A stretch of DNA of 64,000 bases from Hippophae tibetana (GCA_037013495.1 CM072806.1:1488001-1552000); one strand, 5' to 3'; counted from the first letter of the stretch, positions 1 through 13,319 are shown. Numbers and translations: made by a program. Notes: generated by a model not told the origin, from the sequence alone.

Positions 1-1560
1 TGTACGAGGTGTAGAAATCAAGAGAGGAAGAAAAAGCGAGGGCTAGGGAAAGACCACGAACATGCTCGCAGTCGCAAAAGTAAAACAACGGTGGAAATTC
101 TTACATAAAGTAGAAAAATGCCATCGTTCTCGATATACTGAATTTACATTTTTATCTTAATCTGTTTTTTTAATAGATATTAACAGCTATTAAGATTATA
201 ATAATTAGTATATTTTTTACTTAATATTTATTTATTTTATTTAATAAATAATAGTTTTAGGGATTAAAAATATTAAAATATATATTTTTAATGAAAATGA
301 ATAAAAGTATAATTTTTGAACATTTTTAAGATTTGTTATAAATTTTTAAGAAATATTAATCAAAACGTGTCATACCACGCAAGTAAATGAACTAACTAAC
401 AAAAAATCATAGATCGACGCATGTGAGTAGTGGTTAACCCACTATTAGTATAATTTTGATTATTTTTAGAATTAAAAAGAGAAACAATTTTTGTGAAGAT
501 TAGCATTACAATTCAAAAGATTGATTGTATTTCTTCTTCTACATTTTTCTTTATCAATTTTTATGCTTTTCTTTATGAAAAATATGAGTTTTATGAATAC
601 AATGATGTGTAGTTAATTTATTAATCTAAGAATCTTATGAACCAATTTTTCACCATGTGATAATATAATATTTTACCTCAATTATAATTATAATTTAATT
701 ATATTATTTAATCTGATTTTTATGTTATTAATTGTTTGACCAATAATTTATCTATAGAGACAGTTAAATAGATTTGAGAGAATTATTTAATTGTTTATTT
801 TGATTAAATAACATGCATAGTTTTTAGACAGAGATGTATGATTCTTATGTATATGATCCATAATTAATGAACTTAACGAGTAGTATCTAATTTGATTGAC
901 AAGAAATTGTGATTAAATTGATTACTATATATAGTGTGTAGTTTACTTGAGAGAGAAATATATGTTAAATTAAATTGAATTTATCATGTAATTAATTGAT
1001 AATTATATTAAGAAAATTTTAATTATTCATATGTTTAAAAAATTGAATGATTAAGTACTTTTAGATATTTTCTCATGTATCTTCTTTGTTACCAAATATG
1101 ATTTAATTAATTATTGTTATTTACTTATAGTTATTTTAAAAAAAATTCCTTCAAATATAAAAACACAAAAAAAAATCTTTTAAAAATTAGTTTCTAATAA
1201 AATAATCTTTCTGAGAACGATTTTTTTTATCATTATATTACTTGTTGCGATATGTATACTTGCGTATTAATTATAAACGCAATTTATTTGATGATCATAT
1301 ACCAAAACCCTTTTTTTAGCTTTTTCATTCATCTATCTAATATCTTACTCGACACACGCCATCGTGAACTGTCTTTTGATACCTTTCTATTAACAAAAGT
1401 TATCAAATTCATCATTAGTATATTCTTCTTCATTGTGTGTCTTCAAACACTTGATATTTTTCTCAAATTCAAGCTCAATCCGTGTTTTGAATATTTTGAA
1501 AACTAAAAATACATATGCTTTATTTTTTATTGGATACACTCAACATCTCTTGAAACAAAA
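1..1560. other. AT-rich intergenic DNA, no gene seen
   Basis: No reading frame here resembles a known protein. The composition is strongly AT-rich. The one open frame of 84 codons (1252-1506) is low-complexity, rich in F, I and L, and looks like chance. The first ~110 bases are less AT-rich and could be the edge of a feature outside the window. Confidence 0.5.
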
Positions 1561-1599
1561 TTGGGGTTTTTCAAACATCAAAATAGATTAATTCTAAGA

Positions 1600-3127
1600 T
1601 CGTTTTGCTTCTAGCATTAGAATTTCTAAATTTTAATATGTGTTGCTTACTAATAACATAATGCTCACAAAAGGATAATGATACCTTTTTAAGCCATGTA
1701 ATAAGCTTTTGTTCAACAAGAATCTTCAAACCTCATTCCGACATGTGGGCAAGCTTATGGTGCCACATCATTGTTAATTCTTCTGCTGAATTGGACAACG
1801 TAATGTATATTTCTTCTTGTTGTTGTGTTTCTCCTAAGTATGTACAAATTTATAGCTATCTTTTCCGCTTTCATCATTATAAGCGTACCTTTAATTATTT
1901 TCATGATCACATCTTCAATATGAGTTTTACACCTATTATTATCTAATTGTTCTAAAGATAATAAATTTTTCTTTAGGCCTTTCACATGTCGTACCTCTTG
2001 GATGGTGTGAATCGTACTATCAAACATCTTCAATTTAATGGTACCAATACTAGCAATCTCCAAGGCATGATCGTCTCCTATAAACACAAATCCTCCCGAG
2101 ATAGGTTCATATTGATGAAACCATTCTCTACGATGAGTCATATGACATGTCGTTCCTGAGTCCATATGCCAGACATCAACAAATCTTCTTCTGCCTTCAA
2201 TAGCGGTTTGTTGCCTCGTTGTATGAAATTTCACCATCATCTGAGATACTTGCTATATAAACATGAGTTTTTAATGACTTATGACATTTTCCTTTGTCTT
2301 CTTTTTTCTTCTTGAGATGCCAACACTCCTTTTTGTAGAGCTTTTTTTTGCCACAATGATAACACTTAACATTTTTCTTACTTCTGGATTTTGATCTACT
2401 TTGATTTTGACTCCCACTGGGGCCACGTTCCTTTGACCTCCCTCTTGTTATTGTTAAAGCTTTGGCTTGTTGTGAGCCTCTCGATCTATCCTCTATACTC
2501 TTACTCCGACTTTCTTCTTCGAGAATCAGGATTGTAATATCATCAAAGACTAAAACTTCAATGTTATTGTTTAAGTTGGCGATGAATTGATCATACGAAT
2601 CAAGTTACTTTGAAGTATAATTTCAACATGTTCACCCATCTTTATGTTATGTCCCATTGCTATAAGCTGTGAAAATAAAGTGTTAATAGTGTTGATGTTG
2701 TCAGTCACCATAGTTGACTCCATCACCTGAATGGTGTAAAGTTCTCTTTTCAATAAATTTTTATTTGTGTAGTGATTTAGCCTTATACAATTTTGTTTGA
2801 GTATCCAATATCTCTTTTGTTGTCTTTTACTCTGTCACACTTGACAATACTCCATCACCTAGTGCTAAGTGCAGATTAGTAATAGCATTGTCATCCATCT
2901 CGTTCCATTTGCCATCGTTAGTGATCTTGTCGGATCTTTCTTCAATTGCTGCCAAGTAGTTATCTTTCCTAAAACTGCTTTTATTCTCATTTTCCACAAT
3001 GAGAAATTATTCCCATTAAACTTCTCTATTTCATACTTCGTCACCATTATTTAATATGCCTCATTTCCACTAATTAGATCTGACTGTAGTATGAAAACCA
3101 ACTATAAACCTGACGCTCTGATAACAC
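1600..3127 (-). mobile_element. Ty1/copia relict, gag to GAG-pre-integrase, truncated
   Basis: Minus-strand remains of a copia polyprotein. The gag start (MVTKYEIEKFNGNNFSLW...) lies at 3047 and runs down. At 1755-2240 a frame carries the aspartic-protease-like motif MDSGTTCHM followed by VRHVKGLKKNLLSLEQL. Below 1755 the GAG-pre-integrase pattern (H-L-HMSE-GL) can be read across stops to about 1640. Integrase, RT and RNase H are absent, so the 3' part of the element is lost. The primer-binding-like site TTATCAGAGC sits next to the proposed LTR edge at 3128. Stops and frame changes make it non-functional. Family-level assignment is firm; the exact left end is uncertain. Confidence 0.8.
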
Positions 3128-3673
3128 TGTTAGGACATTTTGGTAAGGGACACACAATTATAACTAAAGTAGAAATAAGAAAAAAATAGAATAGAAAAAA
3201 AAACGATGAATGCCAAAATTTTATGTGAAAAACTCCCAAACAAATTAGGAGAAAAATTACAAGCAAATTGTAGAAGGATTTTTCTATTGCAAAATGAGTA
3301 TAACAAATTTTCTCTAAAATAAGGATAACACAATTAACAATACTCTTTTTTATAATAGGAGAAAATAAAATCTCTCTAATAAAAGAAAAGACAATTCAAC
3401 ATTTTTTATTGCTTCTCTTTTTTCTATGATTGTCTTTTTGTATGTGATTTGCACACCTGTTTTGTTATTGATGTCATTTATGATATTCTTTTGGTCCCAA
3501 TTGTTGACTGGTATCTCAATAGATGTCTTTGATGTTTTCGGCTACGTATTTATAGGTAGCATGTTTTCCTCGTTGATATTTATAAATTTGTGAACATGTA
3601 TGAGCTTCATTGTAATTTGTTACCTTGAATGCATTAGACTCACCAATTTTGTTTGGTGTAAGTTTTCAATAAC
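3128..3673 (-). repeat. Probable 5' LTR of the copia relict
   Basis: On the plus strand the segment starts TGTTAGGACA directly next to the primer-binding-like site and could end at ...CAATAACA near 3673, which gives TG...CA termini. There is no second LTR in the window to compare with, so the outer end is a guess. AT-rich and non-coding. Confidence 0.45.
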
Positions 3674-3829
3674 ACTTTTTATCCTTACATTTCATTATTA
3701 TGTTTTTTTTGTTAGAATTGTAAATTTTATAATGAAATCTTTCATTTATTACCAATAATTTGAGCTCTTCCTTAGTGTTGTACACTTTCCCATTATACAT
3801 TATAATACATGGTTTAAAAATCATATGAA

Positions 3830-4220
3830 ACATGTTACATATTATATGTAATGTTACATAAATAGTTAATGTAATAAATAGATTTGTAATATGTTACATA
3901 CAGAGATATATACCATTTGTAACATGCTATATATGAAATTAATCAATGTTTATAAAATATTACATACACTAAAATAAACATTGTATGTAACATGTTACAA
4001 TTGAAAATAAAAAGTGTTTGTAACATGTTACATACAATGAAATAAACACTATATGTAACATAATACATACGAAAATGGAAAGTGTTTGTAACATGTTATA
4101 TAGATGAGATAAATAATAGTGTATGTAATGAAGTGTTTTGAATTATAATGAAACATTTTGTAACACATAATAAACACTATATTTATAATAAAGTGTTTGT
4201 AAAAGTGTTCAAATTAACGT
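3830..4220. repeat. AT-rich minisatellite built on a TGTAACATGTTACA palindrome
   Basis: The 14-base palindrome TGTAACATGTTACA and variants recur several times, alternating with 'aaataaacactatatg' and 'aaagtgttt' phrases, in an irregular unit of roughly 60-70 bases. The same motif returns at 14050-14230, so it belongs to a dispersed family. No coding content. Confidence 0.6.
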
Positions 4221-4249
4221 TTTCATGTTATATTATATTATCAAGTATG

Positions 4250-5236
4250 TAATCATATACATTTATAAAGATTTATAAAGATTTATAAATTTAATTTCTT
4301 ATTACTAACAAGATCAAAATAATATAGTTTTGCAAAACATATCTAAAAGATCTATTGAATCTAGATTCATAGATTTACGTACATATTCTATCATGGATCT
4401 GTGGTATGTTTGGCATTTATGTTTAGAAGTCATTATTGTACAAGCAACGCATGTTGCAAATGAGATGATAGTATGTAACAAATTGGCAATGGAAGTGCTG
4501 GAAAAAACAACAAATTGAAGATGGAGCTTACTGGAAAAAAACAACAAATTGGCAAATGGAGTTTGCTGGAGAAATGGCGATGGAGAAGGAACTACCCAGA
4601 ATGATATTCAAATCCAAAGTTCGCTTTTCTGATTTTGTTCGTTAGCCCTAAAGGGCCTTTTAGTAATTTATTTGTTTTCTTAAGCCCAAAACTTTGAATT
4701 TTGGCCTTTTTTTCTAGTTTTGGAAAATAACATGTTAAATTCAAATAAGTGCTATGTAGGCCAATTTCTCTTTAACCCTAAGGTTCACACGGTCCATAAT
4801 TGAGGTTAAAACGATTTAACAAGCTCCCCATTAATCAGGCTCGGAAAATATAACAAACAGTTCCACAACTTGGTTTCGTATTTATCAAAAACAAAAAAGA
4901 AACAAAAAAACAAAAAAAAAGGTGGTGGTTTGGTTGAGAAAATACAACAGATCTCAACCAGCTTTAGAAAATGTACCAAAACTACCAAACACCAAGCTAG
5001 TTAGCACAGGTATGCACCTCAACATAACATAACTAACATAGCTAGTTTATTAGTCAATAATATATTATCCATAATCACCAAACTAAGCAAAATTGCTCCA
5101 CATACAGTCCCAATCTAGCTCCTCATTGTTTGTCAAGTTCCTTCATTAAGTCGAACTATAAACTAAATCACCAAAAGTTCGCTCAATGAAAAAACATCAC
5201 ATTAAATAACTTCGCTACCACACAGCCAAACATTTA
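4250..5236. other. Intergenic DNA and 3' flank of the CCHC gene
   Basis: No gene recognised. A short imperfect tandem repeat of 'ggaaaaaacaacaaattg' type lies at 4495-4560. Runs of A and a T-rich/A-rich tract (4880-4920) occur. The segment just above 5100 is probably the 3' UTR of the minus-strand zinc-knuckle gene; no clear poly(A) site was pinned down. Confidence 0.4.
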
Positions 5237-7400
5237 TCAGTATCTTCGGGGGAAGCGGTCCACAAACCTGCCAGAAGGACACTCATATGCAAGGTGTCCT
5301 CGTCCTCCACAGTTATGACAAATCATCAAGGGTCCCATGCAATCCCTGCTCATGTGCCCCAGCTGTTGACAGTTTCTACATACAATATCTCGATAGCCGC
5401 CACCACCACCACCACTGTGATCTCCACCTCCCCGCTCTCCAAGAAGATTGGATTTTGGGCACTGTCTAGCAACATGCCCAGATACATTGCACAAGTTGCA
5501 GATAGGATCATTTGGACAGTCACGTGCCAGGTGACCAGTCTTCCTACAATTGTTACATGCCTTTTCATTTGTACAGTCAGCTGCAATATGACCCTGCTTA
5601 TAGCAGTTGTTGCACAACCTTAGGTCTCCAGGTGGTAGCGGGGGAGCTGTGCACTCTCTAGCATGATGGCCAGCCTTACCACAGGTGTGGCAGATGCCCT
5701 CGTTTGAGCAGTTGCTGGCCATGTGGCCAGGTTCTCTGCAGTTCCAACACAATGACTTTGTGCTACATTCCGAAGCAATGTGCCTGGCAAAATTAATCGA
5801 AAGATATTTTTAGATATAAGCCATTAGAATGCAGAATGCAACTGTACAAGGAATAACGTTATTAAAGAAGGACAAGGTGCAACAACATTTCTTATTATGA
5901 AGAAGAAATAGTGCAATCATCATTTATACAACAATAGAAACAAGATACTAGCCACATTTCCACAAGGAAAAATATAATTCCTTTGCTTGAGAGTTGAGAA
6001 TGAAAGAATTTGACTTTGCTTGGTAGTATTAAAAAGTTATATAACTTATAAATCTCCTATATCTTACTACATTTTCTTTACAGATTATAAATATATCTTG
6101 CATAGACTGATTAGTCATCAAGATGGACTAAAACTAAATGAAGTCCAAGCAGCACTGGCCGAAAAAATGATACTGTAGTGACAGTGCTCATAGCCACTTG
6201 CATAGATCTGGTATATAGTATGAGAAAGTGGGGACAGGGGTACCTTTATCTGATCGACACGGTTCGTTGAACCACAGGAATGCAGATGATGCTTATTGAA
6301 GTAATATGTGAGTGAAGGCTAGTGATAATTATACATGCCATAATGCAAGCAAACATCCACGAGTTTCTGCTCATCCCCATTGTATGTATCAAAATATAAA
6401 CAACTAGTATACATTAATCCAAACAGTTGTATGACACCATTTCCTTCAAAAAGAATCAACAAGGTAGGAAATCTTTAAGCTACTGGCATGCCACGTTAAA
6501 TACATCCAAGAAAAAACACCTCAGGAAAAATCACTGATAAGTTACAACATTGTATAAGTTTCAGTAACAGTACTTTACATAACTTGAAGCACTATGTATC
6601 CTGTTTTAAGTTGACAATAATGTATATGCAGATACTGTTAAGTGCAAGGTGAAACCTACTTTACTTACCCAGGAAGACCACAATTGTGACAAATTGCCAC
6701 GTTAGGGCATTCTCTAGCATAATGGCCTGGCCGCTTGCAATTCTTGCACAGATTGTCTCGGCTTGAAAAAGTGAAAACTTGGTTAGTCAAGCAAGCCTAA
6801 CAAGATTACAAGTAATATAAACATGGGTGGCTACATAACTTCCAAGATTGAAGTAAAATACTGTGAGACTGAAATGAAATTTACACAGGAATCTTGTACC
6901 CATTAAGAAAAACCAAAGACAAATAATCACTAGAAATAATGCACCAATAGAGTATTGATAGCATAAAACTAATATGTAATGGCTACACTTGCAAGGCAAT
7001 TAATAATTGATTATCATAACACCAACACAAAAAGTTCGATGAGTAAAATAGATTAGTAACATCAACATAACTCATTGTTTACTACCTTCTGGACAGACTT
7101 CCAATAAAAGAAAGACAATGTTCTAAAAAAATAGTGAAGTGTATAGCTTTCAAGAGTGAATTACAGAAGCGATTCTTTCTTCACAAGTGACAATGGATGC
7201 CAGATTTTTTACTTTACCAACCCACATATTACTTAGGCATGGAAAATAATAAAAGATAGCAAAAAATAAGAAAACCTGAAACCCCGACGCTCATCCCTTC
7301 TGTAAGGTGCACCACGATAGGAGAAGCGATCAGAACGGATCTTCCGATCCAGAGGGCTCCTGCTCCTGCTCCGGCTTAGACTTCTGCTGTCCGAGCTCAT
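5237..7400 (-). CDS. CCHC zinc-knuckle (CNBP/GIS2-like) nucleic-acid-binding protein
   Basis: Three coding exons: 7276-7400, 6669-6761 and 5237-5783, all with GT-AG borders and matching phase, giving 254 residues. The N-terminus is an SR-like stretch (MSSDSRSLSRSRSRSP). It is followed by nine CX2CX4HX4C knuckles, from CKNCKRPGHYAREC to CHNCGGRGHLAYEC, with a Gly-rich linker before the last two. The chain ends in Arg/Tyr-rich residues. Proteins of this plant family are cellular single-stranded RNA/DNA binders like animal CNBP and yeast Gis2; the target here is unknown. A 5' UTR intron is likely: an acceptor lies at 7439 and a donor near 9125. The start ATG at 7400 is preceded by an in-frame stop in the UTR. 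It is a host gene, not a gag fragment, because it has introns and no pol. Confidence 0.93.
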
Positions 7401-7438
7401 GCTTAACTACTATTATCAACACCAGCCACCACTGATCT

Positions 7439-9240
7439 GCAAAAGCACTATGACCACCAACACCACACCACACAACCCCTGCTCGCCTCCTGTCCACATA
7501 CAACCACACACCCTGTATCATCAAAATCATATCCTTTACTTCCCATTCATAGCAGAAACCAACAAAACTCAGAAATGAACAGAAACTTCTCAACAAACAA
7601 TCCATCTCATAACAATAATACCATTATACTCAGCACCAATATATCAATTACAAAGTCCTCAAAAACACCCTCCACAAGAAATTTAAGCATTCTTCACAAA
7701 CAATCAACATCCTGTACAGACCAAGCCTACATAAATGTGTATATATTGTACACAAACCCACCTGCTCAAGGAAACATCTAAGCAGTTCAGAATCATCGAA
7801 CACTGGGTACGTGTCAGACCAAAAAAATGAGTAGAATGAGCATAAGAAAATCAGAAGTTTAGTGAAGATACTTCCTCATATATTAAGAAAAAAGGATAAG
7901 AGACATTTTAGGAAAATTAGAATTTAGAAAAATAGGCAATGGGTGGAGATGAAATTATGATTCATGACAAGCTAAGAAAGTCCCAAAAATTATAAATATT
8001 TGCAGCCATCACAAATTCCAATCTGTTTGTTTGTGGCATTAAAAAGTAGTCCATCAAACAAAATAAGGACCAGCAATAAACAATTTGGAGTTCCCAATCA
8101 GCTTTAAAGTTTATTTTATTTAGATTTTCCTACCATTGAGCCCTTCTACACCAGAAATAGAATAACAATTCTATACCGTATAAAGAAATTACACGATAAT
8201 GAATTATGGCATGTGATTATCTATGTTTTTCTCTTGAAATCTTAGCAATCGTCCATATTTGAGAAGATAACACCCCCCCCCCCCCCCAAAATATATATAT
8301 ATATCATGCTTGTCATAGGTGAATCATCTAAGGGCATGATCTTCGCAAGCAAACAATATCCATAATTCAGAACTCGCTTCCTCCTGATCCCAAAAAAAAA
8401 GAACTTGCTTCCCCTCCCCTTTTTGATGGTTTTAAGAATGATAACAACATTTACTATCCCAAAACTCAAAAACAAAACAGGAAAAATCAATCGAAACATG
8501 CATCAAGTAATGCCAAAATGAAAGGAAATAAAGCACGTTCCAAAAGTGGGGGTTAACTTGAACTTTTCAGGCTAATGGCGACCAACTGACCAAGAAACAT
8601 GATACAAAACACACATATATGAAGCAACCCATGAGCTAGAATGTCATCTAATAGACTAATACGGAGACCAATTAAACTCCCGGCGGACAAAAAGTGGGTT
8701 GCAACAAAAATGTCTCTGGAAAGTTATCATTTCATAATTAAGTGGTATTTCCTCCAATAACAATCATAACCATGACATATGTTATATGTAAAAGTACAAC
8801 CACAGAGCATGTATATGATATAAACAGAAAATTAAAACAACATATAAATCCAAGGTATAAACTCAATCAGATAAAATTAATTAACCGAATACTATCTTCT
8901 TTAGCTCCCTATTTAAGTTTAATGATAAATAAAACCATTAAAGATCCTAAATCATAATCGTAAGGAAGTAACCAAATTATTCGTGCCACAAAATAAAAAT
9001 TATAAATCAACAAACAAATACATAGAAATTCAAAAGCAAGATGAATAAAAAGTTTAGCCCTAATCCTAGAATAGATTAAAAGTTAAAGTAGAATAAAAAC
9101 TAAAAGAGATAAGAAAAACGAACACCTTCAGCACAGAACTTGGTTTGTATTGTGGTTGTAACCGAAGAGATGGACTTAAACGCATATAAGGAGAGAAGGA
9201 GAGAGGGGGAGAGAGAGAGGTGTCCCTTAAATTGTTCGGC
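7439..9240 (-). other. Probable 5' UTR intron and first non-coding exon of the CCHC gene
   Basis: On the minus strand an acceptor (TTTTGCAG) lies just upstream of the ATG exon, and a donor-like AAG|GTGTTC lies near 9125. Beyond it is a CT-rich leader (on mRNA: CCTCTCTCTCTCTCCCCC) at about 9180-9222, typical of plant 5' UTRs. Within the intron is a poly-C run of about 15 next to an AT dinucleotide run (8273-8302). There is no other coding signal in this 1.7-kb stretch. The splice choice is by eye. Confidence 0.5.
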
Positions 9241-9598
9241 GAGTCGCAGCAACTGTCTTTGGGATTCCACGTCCATACTTGGTTCTGCGCTCTGCTTATG
9301 GACGTTGGAGTGGCATTAGGCCCAATGACAACTTCTTTTCATGGTTGAACCCATATTGTTTTGTAACATAAGACAGAGAAACAGACGGTTGAGCCCATAT
9401 TTGTTAGGCTTAAGTTATAACTATCTATAATATTTAAATTTATCTTTATAACATTTTAATAAAATTTTAATCTTTAAACTTTTAATTGGTATATTTTAAT
9501 CCTCATATTTTACAAGCTTGTGACATTATATACAAACAAATGAAACATTACTCCTTAAATTTTATAAAAATAAAACAATAAAGTTATTAAAATTTAAG

Positions 9599-9618
9599 GA
9601 CTAAAGTAGGGGTGAGCA
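9599..9618 (+). repeat. hAT left target duplication and TIR
   Basis: GACTAAAG (9599-9606) is the 8-base target-site duplication. TAGGGGTGAGCA (9607-9618) is the 12-base terminal inverted repeat, perfectly matched by the right end. Confidence 0.92.
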
Positions 9619-9624
9619 AAATAT

Positions 9625-9760
9625 CCGATCAATCCAAAAAATCCGATAAAATTAAGTGGTTTTTATCCGAAGTCGGATCGGATTTGGATTGGATTTTATC
9701 AATCCGCTCGGATTTGGATTCGGATTAGAAATATTCAAATCCGTATAATCCGATCTGATC
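9625..9760 (+). repeat. hAT left subterminal repeat array
   Basis: Clustered short motifs in both orientations (ATCCGAT, TCGGATCGGATTTGGATTGG, AATCCG) lie just inside the left TIR. By analogy with Ac/Ds and other hAT elements these are candidate transposase-binding sites. Confidence 0.7.
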
Positions 9761-10831
9761 CAATATATTTAATATATTATTTAAAAATATATATATAATA
9801 ATTATTTAACCTAACCTATTAAAGCAATTGTCGTATATCTAAATCTTAACCCAAAACCTAATATATTTTTCCAACTGCCTCAATCTCTCTCCCTACTTAA
9901 CTGCCTCCATTGTTAAGTGCTTCTCTGCTGCTGCTTCTCTGATGCTGCTTCTCTTGCTTCGCATCTACTTCTCTACTTCGCAGTTGCTTTTGCTTCTCTA
10001 CTGCTCGTGTTTCTCTACTTCGCTGCTGCTCGTGCTTCTCTGCTCGCTCGTTGTTGCTGCTGCTGCTACTCGATGTTCGTTGTTCTTCATCATCCTGAAT
10101 AAGAAGGTTATATTTTTTGAACTTTTTTCCTTTTTCTGAATTTTGATTTCAGATCTAATATTCAAATGCTCTGTTATTGATAGTTATTGCTTTTGTTTCA
10201 AATAGATGTGTGAAGCAATAAGCTATCTAAAATCTAGAACATATTGTGTGATTTACTGTTTTCTTATAGTAATTTTCGAGAAATATGAGATGAAATTACG
10301 AGTCTGAATGAAAATGTGATTGTATTGTAGAACAAAAATTAGATGACATTAGAAGAAAACTTTGAACGGTCATAACTTTATGTTGTGAGGTCTGTTTTGG
10401 ACGAATTGTTTTATGATTCCATATAAATTTTCGATATCTAGACACACCAAACTATTAAAGGCGATTTGTCCATAATTTTTACCCAAAAACGTTGTTTTTC
10501 ATGCTTTAATTGAGCTACAATAATTTTTAAACTACTTTTAAAATATTGAGGTCTATCGTGGCTTGGTAGAACAAATGTCAGCATTGTAGTACATCATGGT
10601 TATTTACATAATTATAAAAATCAATATCATAAAACATTGTTTTATAAATGGTGCATGTTAATTGAACATTTCATTCGTATTATTAAATTTTTAGTTATAT
10701 TATATATAAATGTTCAATACATATTTTAAATCACATGAAAGCAAATATGTCCAACATCATCCCACGTCTATGTGCACATTTTTACAATTATTTATTATAA
10801 ATGTCTAATATATTTTTATACAACTATACAT

Positions 10832-12943
10832 ATGGTTTTAGATAAAGATAATGATACACTTTATGTGATTGAAAAAGTAAATAAAGATGAAAGTGCAACA
10901 CAACCAACTCAAGAAGAAGATTTTGTAAGTACTCCAATTCCTGACCTATGTATTGCTTTTAAAGAAGAATGTACAAAAGTTTCCTCTAGATCTAGTAGTG
11001 AAGCATGGGCTCATTTTACTATAGAAGGGGTAGGGTAACATCGCAAAGCTATATGCGAATATTGTAAGAAACAATATAAGTATGTGTCAAGAAAATCTGG
11101 CACGTCAAATTTGCTTGCACACATTTCCATTGGATGTAATAAGTTTCCCGGTAGAGTTCTTAAGAAACAAAAAACTTTAGCTTTCCATAAGGAAGGAAGT
11201 CTTGTACCTCATAGTTTTAATGCTGAAAGATGTAGAGAAAAATTGGTAAGGATGATAATAAAAGATGAATTTCCATTTATTATCGTAGAAGGTGAAGGAT
11301 TTAAGGAGTTTATTGAAGAGTTACAACCTTTGTTTAAAATACCTTCTCGGTGGACTATTGCAAGAGATTGCTTGAATTTGTACGTTACTGAAAGAGTAAA
11401 ATTAAAAGAGTTGTTGAATAGAACTAGTAAAAGAATATGTCTTACCACTGATACATGGACATCTTGTCAGAGTTTATGTTATATGTGTTTAACTGCTCAT
11501 TTTGTTGATAATGGTTGGAATTTACAAAAGAGAATCTTGAACTTTTGTCCAGTTCCAAATCATAAAGGTGATACACTTGGTAGAGCGATTGAAACATGCT
11601 TGTTAGATTGGAGCATTGATAGGATATTATGTATTACAGTTGATAATGCAAGTTCTAATAACACTGCACTTACTTATTTGAAAAAATGCGTTAATGGTTA
11701 GGGTAATGCAATTTTAGAATCAAAACATTTTCACATGCGATGTGGTGCACATATTCTGAATTTAATTGTTGAGTAGGGTTTGAAAGAGTATAACATATCA
11801 ATAAATAGGATTCGTGTTGTTGTAAGATACGTGAGAGGATCACCAATTAGACTGCAAAAATTTAAGAGTGCTGCTGAAATGGAAAAACTCTCTACTCAAA
11901 AACTCGTTTGTTTAGATGTTACAACAAGGTGGAATTCAACTTATTTGATGTTGGATTCTGCAACTTATTTTCAAAAAGAATTTGAAAGGTTAGAGATCAT
12001 TGATTTGGGATACTATCAAGAGTTTTGTCGAGGTGAAATTAAACAAGATCCGACTATAATAGATTGGGATAATGCTAGACATTTTGTCCAATTTTTGAAA
12101 GTTTTTTATGAAGCTACATTAATGTTTTTTGGATCTTTATATGTGACTTCTAATTTCTTCTTGGATCATATTTGTTTTATTCATGATCAACTTGATATGT
12201 GGAGTAAATGTGAGGATTATATTATGATGAAGATGGCTAGTGATATGAAGGTAAAGTTTGACAAATATTGGGGAGGAATATCTAAAATGAATATGATATT
12301 ATTTGTGTCTGTTTTACTTTATCCTAGGCATAAAGAGTGTTCTTTACATCTAAATTTGCTATAATTGTGTAATGGGGATGAGATTGAGGCTTCAATGAGT
12401 TCAAAAAGGGTAAAAAAAACTTTAGAAGATATGTACGAGGAGTATCGTAAAGCGTATTTTCCCTCGAACATAGAAGAATCTTCTCAACCTTTAGAAATGA
12501 GTACAAAAGGTTTTGGTTTAGAAGCAGATGCATTCCAACTTTATGCTTCTCGTAAGAGAAAGCATTTAAAAAAAGTTCATACTATGGAAAACAAATCTGA
12601 AGTGGAAAAATACTTACAAGAAGCATTAGTTGATATGGATGATGAGAAATTTGATCTTTTAAGTTGGTGGAATGTTCATTTCTCAAGATTTAAGATTTTG
12701 TCTTTGATAGCTCGAGATGTATTGGTCATACCGGTATCTACCGTAACATCTAAATCTGCATTCTCTACTGGTGGTCGTACAATTAGTCCATACAGGAGTT
12801 CCTTATCTTCTAAAACTGTACAATCTTTGATTTGCACTCAAAATTGGATTCGTTCATCTCCAATCATTAATATCCAAGAGTCACTTGATGAAATTGAAGT
12901 TATAGAATTAGGTATATTGCATAAAACTTTCAAATATATATAG
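10832..12943 (+). pseudogene. hAT transposase (BED finger, RNase H-like core, hAT dimerisation), four stops
   Basis: One frame runs from the chosen ATG at 10832 to the TAG at 12943 with no frameshift, broken by stops at 11036, 11699, 11774 and 12362. In order it shows a BED-type zinc finger (CEYC...HISIGC, about 11057-11140); the RICESLEEPER-like core with TTDTWTS, ITVDNASSN and CGAHILNLIV; TRWNSTYLML; and the C-terminal hAT dimerisation region (DLLSWW...SLIARDVLVIPVSTV...AFSTGGR). Full-length plant relatives are about 680-700 codons, and this frame is about 703. An upstream in-frame ATG at 10772 exists, but the residues before MVLDKD look non-conserved. Apart from the stops the protein is remarkably well preserved. 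Confidence 0.88.
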
Positions 12944-13319
12944 ATTTATTTGTTATCAAATATATATTATTGTGTTTATTAGTTCATTATTTATATATAT
13001 TTTTAACTTTTTAATTTTTCATTGTGCAGATATTCTTGATGGTATTGGTGACTTAAACCTTAAATGATTATCAAAAAGAGTTGTTGTTATTAATGTTCGT
13101 AGATTGAATTTAATTTATGTAATTGATATTTAATTTTTGGTAGTTAAATTATTACTATGTATATTTGGAGTTAAATTATGTAATTAATGTTTAATTTTTT
13201 CTTTTTGATTATTTTTGTTGAATTATTTTTAATCATGTTATCACTTACTTTTTTAATTTGTATGAAAAATATTTTTATTTATTATATGTAATTTTTCATT
13301 TTAAATGTTGAAATTAAAT
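12944..13319. other. AT-rich 3' part of the hAT element
   Basis: T-rich sequence between the transposase stop and the right subterminal array; probably 3' UTR of the transposase. No other signal seen. Confidence 0.5.

Noticed and set aside
5294-5623. 109-codon + strand frame opposite the CCHC gene
   Set aside because: It is the complement of the zinc-knuckle exon; its Cys/His/Thr bias comes from the opposite strand.
5237-7400. Possibility that the CCHC repeats are a retroviral-type gag nucleocapsid
   Set aside because: Nine knuckles, an SR-like N-terminus, three coding exons and no neighbouring pol mark it as a host CNBP/GIS2-like gene.
8273-8302. Poly-C run next to an AT run as a functional element
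   Set aside because: Probably a microsatellite in a leader intron, and prone to sequencing error; no further support.
10832-12943. Idea that the in-frame stops in the hAT frame are read through or recoded
   Set aside because: Four stops of two kinds in a transposon copy are more simply explained by decay; all host genes nearby use normal stops.
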